Positions 14,248 to 19,873 of a DNA stretch of 19,873 nucleotides are shown in pieces. The translations under genes were made by a program, and so were the position numbers. The DNA lies in contig CALGLS010000079.1 in the NCBI GenBank assembly GCA_937959375.1, forward strand, positions 1-19,873. The letters are read 5' to 3'. Each line of letters begins with the position of its first letter. The first letter of the stretch is position 1. Under the pieces are notes generated by a model that saw only the letters and a program-made list of their open reading frames with translations, searched no databases and had not been told where the DNA came from. This DNA comes from an uncultured Saprospiraceae bacterium (GTDB lineage Bacteria > Bacteroidota > Bacteroidia > Chitinophagales > Saprospiraceae).

Positions 14248-15435
14248 ATGGGAGCTGCCAAAGAAGCCATCGATTTTTCGAATACGGAAATTGCTTTTTC
14301 AAGCAAATCAAACAAAGAGCTAAAAAAGGCCGCCTGGTTATTCAACATGATGAATAAGCAATGGTTGGTAGACTACATGTCCTCACTTGGTCTTGTTGCC
14401 TTGAAAATGCGCTTACCTTTCGTCAATAAAATCATAAAAGAAACGATCTTTACGCAATTCGTGGGAGGACGTACCTTGCTCGAATCTCAACCTTCGATCT
14501 CTAAACTATACGAGTCCAATATTCAATCGATCTTAGATTATGGTGCTGAAGCGAAAACCGAAGAAAAGGATTTCAACTTTACCATGAATGAGAATATGCG
14601 TGCCATCGAATTTGCATACACCAATGCAAGTGTGCCCGTCATTAGTACTAAAATAACTGGACTCGCTCGTTTCGGTTTGTTGGAAGGTATCCAAAAAGGA
14701 GAACCGTTGACACGCGAAACTCGTTCCGAATACCGCAGCATTCTAAAGCGAGTTGATGCCATTTGTCACTTAGCACATGAACGAAAAGTAGGTGTCTTTT
14801 TTGATGCAGAAGAAAGTTGGATTCAAGATAGCATTGATCACCTCGTACGCCTCATGATGAAGCGTTACAACAAAAATGAAGTGATTGTTTATAACACGTA
14901 TCAGATGTATCGCCACGATCGATTGCAATATCTAATTGATTCGTTTTCGTTAGCACAAAATGAAGGTTATTTGCTTGGCGCAAAATTAGTACGTGGAGCC
15001 TACATGGAAAAAGAGCGTGTACGTGCCGAAGAGATGGATTATCCTTCACCGATTCAAATCAACAAAGAGGCAACCGATAATGCCTACGATATGGGTATCC
15101 GTTTTTGTCTTGATAACTATAAGGAAATTGGATTCTGTAACGCGACCCACAATCAGGAGAGCGTTCGGCTCATGGCTGAATTAATCCGAGAACGCAATAT
15201 TCCAAAATCGCATCCACACCTCAACTTCTGTCAACTCTATGGAATGAGTGATAATCTTTCATTTAACCTTGCCAATGCAGGTTATTCTGTTTCTAAGTAT
15301 TTGCCTTACGGGCAAATAAAAGAAGTGGTTCCATATCTGATTCGACGAGCGAAAGAAAATACGGCAGTTTCAGGTGACATGAGTCGAGAATATTCTTTCA
15401 TTAAGGAAGAATTGGAACGTCGGAAACTAAAGTAG
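14248..15435 (+). CDS. Proline dehydrogenase (monofunctional, FAD-dependent)
   Basis: Oxidises L-proline to pyrroline-5-carboxylate with FAD, passing electrons to the respiratory chain. 395 residues: a PRODH beta/alpha barrel without the aldehyde dehydrogenase half of PutA. Family motifs: the barrel strands VGVFFDAEESW and VIVYNTYQMYRHD, LVRGAYMEKER (247-257) near the FAD, and the substrate carboxylate-binding pair R366/R367 in YLIRRAKEN following KYLPYGQIKEVVPY. The N-terminal helical region (1-110, SNKELKKAAWLFNMMNKQWLVDY) is standard in Bacteroidota PRODH. The ATG at 14248 is 67 bp after aroE. Co-transcription is possible, but there is no metabolic link with aroE. Confidence 0.93.
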   Translation: MGAAKEAIDFSNTEIAFSSKSNKELKKAAWLFNMMNKQWLVDYMSSLGLVALKMRLPFVNKIIKETIFTQFVGGRTLLESQPSISKLYESNIQSILDYGAEAKTEEKDFNFTMNENMRAIEFAYTNASVPVISTKITGLARFGLLEGIQKGEPLTRETRSEYRSILKRVDAICHLAHERKVGVFFDAEESWIQDSIDHLVRLMMKRYNKNEVIVYNTYQMYRHDRLQYLIDSFSLAQNEGYLLGAKLVRGAYMEKERVRAEEMDYPSPIQINKEATDNAYDMGIRFCLDNYKEIGFCNATHNQESVRLMAELIRERNIPKSHPHLNFCQLYGMSDNLSFNLANAGYSVSKYLPYGQIKEVVPYLIRRAKENTAVSGDMSREYSFIKEELERRKLK

Positions 15436-15459
15436 TGAAATTTAGATGTTGAACCTCAT

Positions 15460-15476
15460 TCTACAATCTCTGTAGA
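15460..15476. repeat. Small hairpin after the proline dehydrogenase gene
   Basis: TCTACA (15460-15465) pairs with TGTAGA (15471-15476), 5-nt loop. The stem is too short and lacks a T-run, so termination is uncertain. Confidence 0.25.
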
Positions 15477-15534
15477 CTTCAAGACAAACTTAAAGTTAAA
15501 CCAAACATTTTGCTAAAAAAGCTGTTTAACATAA

Positions 15535-16545
15535 ATGACTTATTTCGATACATTTAGAAATGCATATGAAAGTTATGCCGGTTATTTATTCCGGGAGATA
15601 ACTTTTCAGTCTGAGCCTTGGTATCACAACTATTTTCTCTGGTTGGTTCTAATCTCTGCCTTCTTCTTTGGTTTGGAATGGCTTACTCCTTGGCGAAAAG
15701 ATCAGCCACGCTTCCGAAAGGACTTCTGGTTGGATTTCTTTTATATGTTTTTCAACTTCTTTCTTTTCTCACTTATCATATACAATGCTGCATCAGATGT
15801 TTTTGTCCAACTTTTCAAGGATCTACTAGGAACTTTAGGAATTCGCAATCTTCTTGCCTTTGAGGTGGCCTCTTGGCCATTGTGGGGACATTTGTTACTA
15901 GGATTTATGGTACGGGATTTTGTGCAATGGTGGATCCATCGCTTGCTTCATGCCTCACCATTTTTGTGGGAATACCACAAAGTACATCACTCGGTTGAAC
16001 AAATGGGCTTTGCAGCACATCTACGCTATCATTGGATGGAGAACATCGTTTACCGAACGTTGGAATACATTCCACTTGCGATGATAGGAATTGGCTTGAA
16101 TGATTTTTTTGTCATTCATATTTTCACTTTAGCAGTTGGACATTACAACCATTCGAATATTAGCGTAGATGGACGAATTACCGGTGGTGTTTTTGGTACC
16201 TTAATCGGTTTGGTTCTAATGAGTACTTATGGCGCTGCAATTGACTATGCGATTATTTTTCCAGTAGTATCCGCACTGATTGGGGCATTCGTTTTAGGGC
16301 CATTTATGAAATACATTTTCAATAGCCCTGAGATGCACATCTGGCACCACAGTTACAACTTGCCAGCTGATCGTCAAACTGGAATTAACTTTGGTCTCAG
16401 TCTAAGTGTTTGGGATTGGATATTTGGAACGGCTTATATTCCGCATGATGGTCGTGACATTCGGTTGGGTTTCCCAGGGGTTGAAGAATTTCCGGAAGGC
16501 TTTGTTGGGCAGGAGTTGCATGGTGTTGCTGGGAAGAATAGGTAG
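15535..16545 (+). CDS. Sterol desaturase / fatty-acid hydroxylase superfamily membrane protein
   Basis: 336-residue integral membrane di-iron oxygenase. The histidine clusters that bind the two irons are clear: HRLLH (H135, H139), HKVHH (H148, H151, H152), HYNH (H203, H206) and HIWHH (H268, H271, H272). Several hydrophobic segments surround them (about 38-55, 66-90, 118-134, 184-202, 230-262). Members hydroxylate or desaturate sterols, fatty acids, carotenoids or alkylglycerols; the substrate cannot be told here. The ATG at 15535 opens MTYFDTFRNAYESYAGYLF. It lies 99 bp after the proline dehydrogenase gene with no obvious promoter, and is followed by a tandem repeat that begins 3 bp after its stop. 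Confidence 0.9.
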   Translation: MTYFDTFRNAYESYAGYLFREITFQSEPWYHNYFLWLVLISAFFFGLEWLTPWRKDQPRFRKDFWLDFFYMFFNFFLFSLIIYNAASDVFVQLFKDLLGTLGIRNLLAFEVASWPLWGHLLLGFMVRDFVQWWIHRLLHASPFLWEYHKVHHSVEQMGFAAHLRYHWMENIVYRTLEYIPLAMIGIGLNDFFVIHIFTLAVGHYNHSNISVDGRITGGVFGTLIGLVLMSTYGAAIDYAIIFPVVSALIGAFVLGPFMKYIFNSPEMHIWHHSYNLPADRQTGINFGLSLSVWDWIFGTAYIPHDGRDIRLGFPGVEEFPEGFVGQELHGVAGKNR

Positions 16546-16548
16546 GGA

Positions 16549-16572
16549 TGTGAATGTGAATGTGAATGTGAA
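16549..16572. repeat. Tandem hexamer TGTGAA x4
   Basis: Four perfect TGTGAA units begin 3 bp after the sterol desaturase-family gene's stop. They resemble in style the hexamer array at 11623 but have a different unit. Confidence 0.85.
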
Positions 16573-16596
16573 TTTTCTCTCAAACGCAGATTTGAA

Positions 16597-16662
16597 CGCT
16601 GAGTGCGCTGAGGCGCGGAGTTTGTCCGTAGGAAGCGGTCAGATTCAGAAGAGGGCGCTGAG
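16597..16662. repeat. CGCTGAG-containing GC-rich island
   Basis: CGCTGAG occurs at 16597-16603, 16606-16612 and 16656-16662 within a segment clearly richer in G and C than its surroundings. The style (ACGCAGA...CGCTGAG...GCGCGGAG) resembles dispersed intergenic sequence seen in other Bacteroidota genomes, from memory. Confidence 0.4.
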
Positions 16663-16770
16663 GTTCTTTTTTAGCTCAGCTGAAAAATTGATCGTAGTGG
16701 AACTAATTTTGGATTCAAAACAAGTAAAAAATTGGTTCTTGTCAAAGAGGGGCAAAATCTATTGAGTAAT

Positions 16771-16837
16771 CTATGTGTCCTTATGTATCCATATGGTAAA
16801 AAATCGCGATTAACCATTAGGCAATATGAACACATAG
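16771..16837. repeat. Inverted repeat CTATGTGT / ACACATAG
   Basis: CTATGTGT (16771-16778) and ACACATAG (16830-16837) are perfectly complementary; the match extends imperfectly inward to about 12 of 15 positions. The 51-bp spacer includes TCGCGA. Function unknown; no ORF inside. Confidence 0.4.
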
Positions 16838-16990
16838 CAAATCCAACTCTTAATAATCAGTTACCTACTATAATTTGCTCAGGAGCCAAAAAAATGCAAC
16901 TTTCACTCCGTTTGAAACTTTTTATAGACATATAAGGTTCTAAAGATTAACTATATAAATTCTCCAAACGGGAACAATAAAATAATCTAA

Positions 16991-17221
16991 AATTTACCTA
17001 CCGGCACAAACTTAAAATACCATCCAAAATGGCTAGAATACGGATTCATTTCAGCATCTGAGCTAGCGAAGCAAATCCTCGAATTTCAAAAGGGAGAAGA
17101 TCCTCATAGTGAACACTATCGCTACAGGTCGTTTAAAAATTGGATAGAACGAAAGGGGAAATTTTCTGACAAAGACATTACAAAATTCATTGAATTAGTT
17201 GAACTTGATCCTGATCAGGCT
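16991..17221 (+). pseudogene. In-frame 5' extension of the next gene, apparently coding but without a start codon
   Basis: The frame of the 17222 gene stays open back to 16991 (after TAA at 16988). It reads as ordinary protein: KYHPKWLEYGFISASELAKQ at about 17015-17074, EDPHSEHYRYRSFKNWIERK at about 17096-17155, then DITKFIELVELDPDQA up to the ATG at 17222. No ATG, GTG or TTG occurs in frame in this interval. Either the native start was lost by mutation (pseudogene or N-terminally shortened gene), or a non-canonical start such as one of the ATT/ATC codons is used, or there is a sequence error. Confidence 0.6.
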
Positions 17222-17698
17222 ATGGCATCTTCTGCATTGGTGGATTTGTTTCGGTGTGAAAAGTTGACAACACCTCAAAGCGCGAAGATTAAATTTAAAT
17301 TGATCTCGTTTGGAGACTGGGCCCGTAAATTAATTGATAAAGATGAGGAAGAAAAGCAAGGCGCCTTTAGCTTGATTTTTTGCATTCAATTAGAGTATCG
17401 TTTAGCTACTGTTTTTTCTTTTATGGACCGTGAAGATGTTAAGGGGTTCTGGTGTGATGGAATATCACCTTGTTTAGTTAGCAAAAAAGAATTAAACGAT
17501 AAGCGTAAAATCATAACGTGTGCTTGGTTAGGTGAATGTGGTCAAATTGTTTATGAAATGACGATTCATCTAGGCAAATATTCACTGAGAAGATGTGCTA
17601 GAGGAACAAGTATGATAGATTGCATTCCTGATGTAAAAGATACCAGTTGGGTTGAGATTGATCCACGATTAAAAACTATCAGTATCTATCTGAAGTAA
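17222..17698 (+). CDS. Hypothetical protein, likely the C-terminal two thirds of a longer protein
   Basis: From the first usable ATG the product is 158 residues, with no signal peptide or membrane segment. It contains many Cys and Trp (FRCEK, FGDWARK, FWCDGISPCLV, TCAWLGECGQIVYEM, RRCARGTSMIDCIPD) and ends in a beta-like segment, WVEIDPRLKTISIYLK. I do not recognise the family. The frame continues upstream with convincing coding sequence, and the ATG at 17222 falls inside what looks like a helical repeat (DQAMASSALVDLF), so translation from here would start mid-domain. A short inverted repeat, GAAGTAA / TTACTTC (17692-17718), overlaps the stop. It lies alone between the repeat-rich gap and the transglutaminase-like gene. 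Confidence 0.5.
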   Translation: MASSALVDLFRCEKLTTPQSAKIKFKLISFGDWARKLIDKDEEEKQGAFSLIFCIQLEYRLATVFSFMDREDVKGFWCDGISPCLVSKKELNDKRKIITCAWLGECGQIVYEMTIHLGKYSLRRCARGTSMIDCIPDVKDTSWVEIDPRLKTISIYLK

Positions 17699-17790
17699 GT
17701 CATTGTTTTTTTTACTTCGAAATTAAGTTGTTATATTAGAGACTTGTTAGAAGTCTAACCTGAATTTATATTCAAAAAACGAATCCGATA

Positions 17791-18870
17791 ATGAAAAAAC
17801 TATCCATCCTTTTCCTACTAATCTCACAATTCTCATTCGCGCAATCCAGTTTTGTTACTGAAACAATCAAAGGAATTGAATTCAAGGAAGATACTGTCAA
17901 ATCTGTTTTTGACTGGCTGGCTCACAACATAAAGTACGATGTCAAAAAGATGAAACAAATCGAGAATGGAACTTTTGGAAAAAAGCTTTCAGAATTTAGA
18001 AATAAAAAAGAACAAGGCAGGTACTTATTGGAAACGGTAATCAAACGAAAGAAAGGTGTCTGTGAAGATTACGCACTTTTGTTTGATGAACTAGTAGGTG
18101 CCTTGGGGTATGAATCTTATGTCGTTACGGGTTACACCAAAACGGCAGAAGGGAAATTAAATCGAAAAATAGGTCATGCATGGAACGCTATTAAAGTCAA
18201 CGGAACTTGGCAATTATACGACGCAACTTGGGGGGCAGGTTATGTAGAAGATGGTCGAAAGTTTGTCAAATCATATGGTAAAGAATGGTGTGATATGCCA
18301 GCTACAGAATTTGCAAAAACACATATGCCCTTTGACCCAGTATGGCAATTGGCAGCAAACCCAATGACTTATTCTGATTTTGAAAATAATACGGAGGCAG
18401 CTAAGTCAGCGACAAGCTACGACTACGAATCGCTAATCACTGCATATTTGAGCAAAAGCGAAAAGGAAAAAATGAAAGAAGAAGTAAGTCGCTCAAAAAG
18501 CCTAGGTAAAGGGATTCGATTGATTGAATCTTGGAGAAAAAATACCACAAAGAACGCCAACTTATACGATTTGCATAGTCAGCCCGAATTAATGGATGAG
18601 ACTTTTAAAAAGTATAACAACTCAGTTGATTTGTTCAATGATTACATCAAGGCAAAGAACAAGAATTTTAAAGGAAGAAAATGGACGCCAGATTATGCTA
18701 AACAAAATTTGAAGAAAGCAGAAGGACAAATATCAGATGCGATTGCGACCTTTAAAAGTGTTAGCGTAGAAGATAAAAAAGCAACTCGATCAATTGCTAA
18801 GATGCTGAGAGATGCGGACAAGTTATTAAAAGCAGTAGGAGAGGAGTTGGATTTTTTGGAGAAGATGTGA
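17791..18870 (+). CDS. Secreted transglutaminase-like (papain-fold) protein
   Basis: 359 residues with a clean signal peptide, MKKLSILFLLISQFSFA, cleaved near residue 17-18. The transglutaminase-like core covers about 35-180. The catalytic triad is visible as C91 in KKGVCEDYALLF, H129 in IGHAWNAIKVNG and D144 in WQLYDATWGAG, with the family order and spacing. Bacterial members act as peptidases, amidases or crosslinking enzymes; the substrate here is unknown. The C-terminal ~170 residues are Lys-rich and helical (YLSKSEKEKMKEEVSRS, KNLKKAEGQISDAIATFKS), without a recognised domain. The ATG at 17791 gives the signal peptide directly. A weak -7-like box (TATATTAG, 17732-17739) lies about 50 bp upstream. 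It is followed 61 bp later by a hypothetical gene on the same strand. Confidence 0.88.
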   Translation: MKKLSILFLLISQFSFAQSSFVTETIKGIEFKEDTVKSVFDWLAHNIKYDVKKMKQIENGTFGKKLSEFRNKKEQGRYLLETVIKRKKGVCEDYALLFDELVGALGYESYVVTGYTKTAEGKLNRKIGHAWNAIKVNGTWQLYDATWGAGYVEDGRKFVKSYGKEWCDMPATEFAKTHMPFDPVWQLAANPMTYSDFENNTEAAKSATSYDYESLITAYLSKSEKEKMKEEVSRSKSLGKGIRLIESWRKNTTKNANLYDLHSQPELMDETFKKYNNSVDLFNDYIKAKNKNFKGRKWTPDYAKQNLKKAEGQISDAIATFKSVSVEDKKATRSIAKMLRDADKLLKAVGEELDFLEKM

Positions 18871-18931
18871 TGTTGTCGGTTGTATTTGAAATGTTATTAA
18901 TACCCTTTCTGTTAAAGATGAGAAATAGCTC

Positions 18932-19711
18932 TTGAAAATAATTTCAAAATATAAAGACTACTATGATGGTGTGCAATCTTTAGGATTGGACAAAACTACT
19001 ATTTACAAAAGACAGGAGCAAAAAGTAGAAACTCCCAAGTTAAATGACACTGAAAATAAATTAGATGAGTTACTTAACTATGGAAGCCTCATAACATTAA
19101 GACCGATCTCGGATAAGATTGAAAAGGATTTGTATTTGCTTGGTTTACTTATTGGGTTTTGTGGAAAGATTTATCAATGTAAATATGTTTTAGAACATTG
19201 CCATAAATCTAAAACTCCGAACGCCTATTTTTTTTATTCAAAAGATGAGTTAGTGCTTTTTTTGAAAACAAAGGAAAAGGAATACTTTTTAGATGATTTG
19301 AAATATGAAGTTCCTGGGAGTTGGAGGAAAAAGAAAGAACTTCATTGGGTAGACGCAATTTCAGAATTTGATAGTCCGTTTGAAAACATGAGCTATCTCT
19401 TTCATGAGATTGGACAACCAGCGTTTCTATATCCTAGTTATATTTTTGATTTTGAATTAGTGAAAATTCTATCGTATACAGGAGCGGTTCAAAGACCAAA
19501 AGAAAATTTTATTGTTAATCCGAAATTAAAAAATGTAGGATTTCATAAAGTTAAAGATGCTTATCAATGCTATCAAGAAATAGAACAATTTCTAAATGGA
19601 GTTTTGGGAAACTCCGAAAAGACTACAGACAATAGAACTGATGTCGAAAAAATAAAATCACATGGTTTTGATTTGAAATATGGTTTCAGAAAGCGTAAGA
19701 AGAAGCAATAA
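18932..19711 (+). CDS. Hypothetical protein with KDYYD N-terminus and basic C-terminus
   Basis: 259 residues from a TTG at 18932; an in-frame TAG directly upstream (18926-18928) and the lack of an early ATG make TTG the likely start. It opens MKIISKYKDYYDGVQSLGLD and ends KSHGFDLKYGFRKRKKKQ, a pattern I recall from uncharacterised bacterial and phage proteins, though I cannot name the family. No signal peptide or membrane helix is present, so it is probably cytoplasmic. The middle has several aromatic and Cys residues (FCGKIYQCKYVLEHCHKS, NAYFFYSKDELVLFLK), and the basic tail could bind nucleic acid, which is speculative. It converges on the outer-membrane protein gene with only a 22-bp gap. 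Confidence 0.7.
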   Translation: MKIISKYKDYYDGVQSLGLDKTTIYKRQEQKVETPKLNDTENKLDELLNYGSLITLRPISDKIEKDLYLLGLLIGFCGKIYQCKYVLEHCHKSKTPNAYFFYSKDELVLFLKTKEKEYFLDDLKYEVPGSWRKKKELHWVDAISEFDSPFENMSYLFHEIGQPAFLYPSYIFDFELVKILSYTGAVQRPKENFIVNPKLKNVGFHKVKDAYQCYQEIEQFLNGVLGNSEKTTDNRTDVEKIKSHGFDLKYGFRKRKKKQ

Positions 19712-19733
19712 TGATCTCTAACATTTTGCATGT

Positions 19734-19873
19734 CTAGTAATCATACTCATTCTCAAACCGAAACATGATTCCAAAAGTTAATTCCAAAGACAGACCACTT
19801 CCTTTATTCGCAGTATTGTAAATGTAATTGACCTTAGGTGATAAATAGATAAACTCTTTCTGGAAAAAATGAA
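19734..19873 (-). CDS. C-terminal end of a probable outer-membrane beta-barrel protein (cut by window edge)
   Basis: On the minus strand a frame enters from the window edge and ends at TAG (19736-19734). It reads FFQKEFIYLSPKVNYIYNTA, then NKGSGLSLELTFGIMFRFEN and EYDY-stop. The alternation of polar and hydrophobic residues in the last strand and the aromatic C-terminal residue are typical of an outer-membrane beta-barrel. The other two minus frames are less protein-like or broken by stops. Only 46 codons are visible, so the family is not assignable. Confidence 0.6.
   Translation of the reverse strand, partial: HFFQKEFIYLSPKVNYIYNTANKGSGLSLELTFGIMFRFENEYDY

Larger units (their letters stand above)
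16546..16990. other. Repeat-rich intergenic region without a supported gene
   Basis: 445 bp. It holds a TGTGAA tandem (16549-16572), a GC-richer island with three CGCTGAG copies (16597, 16606, 16656), and an inverted repeat (16771-16837). Frames in the interval (for example 16732-16935) look like chance openings: no family resemblance and low-complexity content. Confidence 0.6.

Noticed and set aside
16406..16765. 119-codon plus-strand open frame
   Set aside because: It overlaps the 3' end of the sterol desaturase-family gene in another frame and then runs through the TGTGAA tandem, giving VNVNVNVN; not protein-like.
17356..17365. Possible fifth copy of the GCGCCTTTAG motif inside the 17222 gene
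   Set aside because: Only 10 bases match and the rest diverges; it is read as ordinary codons in frame. Kept as chance unless a genome search shows otherwise.
1..19873. tRNA, rRNA or riboswitch genes
   Set aside because: I looked for cloverleaf-like arms with the GTTCRA loop and for known riboswitch-like leaders in the gaps and found none I could support by eye; covariance-model searches would be decisive.
1..19873. Prophage, integrase or insertion-sequence transposase
   Set aside because: No gene with such motifs is visible; the only mobile-like item is the non-coding element at 11341-11559.

Overview
The window looks like chromosomal DNA of a member of the Bacteroidota. It is AT-rich. It carries gldA, gldF and gldG of the Bacteroidota gliding-motility ABC transporter, and proteins typical of the phylum: an OmpA protein with carboxypeptidase-regulatory-like N-terminal domains, DUF547, DUF6090 and a WGFFGH-type phospholipase C-like protein. 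Starts lack Shine-Dalgarno sequences, and several upstream regions carry the Bacteroidota -7 box TAnnTTTG. I cannot place it to class: Flavobacteriia, Saprospiria and Cytophagia all remain possible.

Layout. 1-1170 (minus): the start of a secreted protein of unknown function, cut by the window edge, and fmt (methionyl-tRNA formyltransferase). 1513-3387 (plus): a 624-residue OmpA/SPOR envelope protein ending at a perfect 23-bp hairpin terminator. 3543-4763 (minus): a DUF547 lipoprotein. 5214-11098 (plus): the probable operon gldA-gldF-gldG-DUF4340-zinc phospholipase C-like gene. The first three gaps of this operon each contain a hairpin, and the last two genes overlap. 11099-11723: a 625-bp repeat island with a core repeat, a 219-bp MITE-like element with four copies of a 15-bp motif, and a hexamer tandem array. 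11724-15435 (plus): a DUF368/PopT-type undecaprenyl-phosphate translocase preceded almost directly by a -7 box, then DUF6090, aroE (TTG start overlapping the previous stop) and proline dehydrogenase. 15535-16545: a sterol desaturase-family membrane oxygenase. 16546-16990: a second repeat-rich gap. 16991-17698: an open frame that looks coding but has no usable start until 17222. 17791-18870: a secreted transglutaminase-like protein. 18932-19711: a TTG-started hypothetical protein. 19734-19873 (minus): the C-terminal end of a probable outer-membrane beta-barrel.

How the genes fit together. Most products act in the cell envelope: a peptidoglycan/outer-membrane linker, a lipoprotein, the Gld ABC transporter with its periplasmic partners, recycling of the lipid carrier C55-P, and secreted enzymes. 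Housekeeping metabolism is represented by fmt, aroE and proline dehydrogenase. Unusual features are mostly in the gaps: at least three copies of a shared core repeat, two of them flanked by complementary short repeats, the MITE-like element, and hairpins at each gld gene junction. No tRNA, rRNA, CRISPR array, transposase or phage gene was found.
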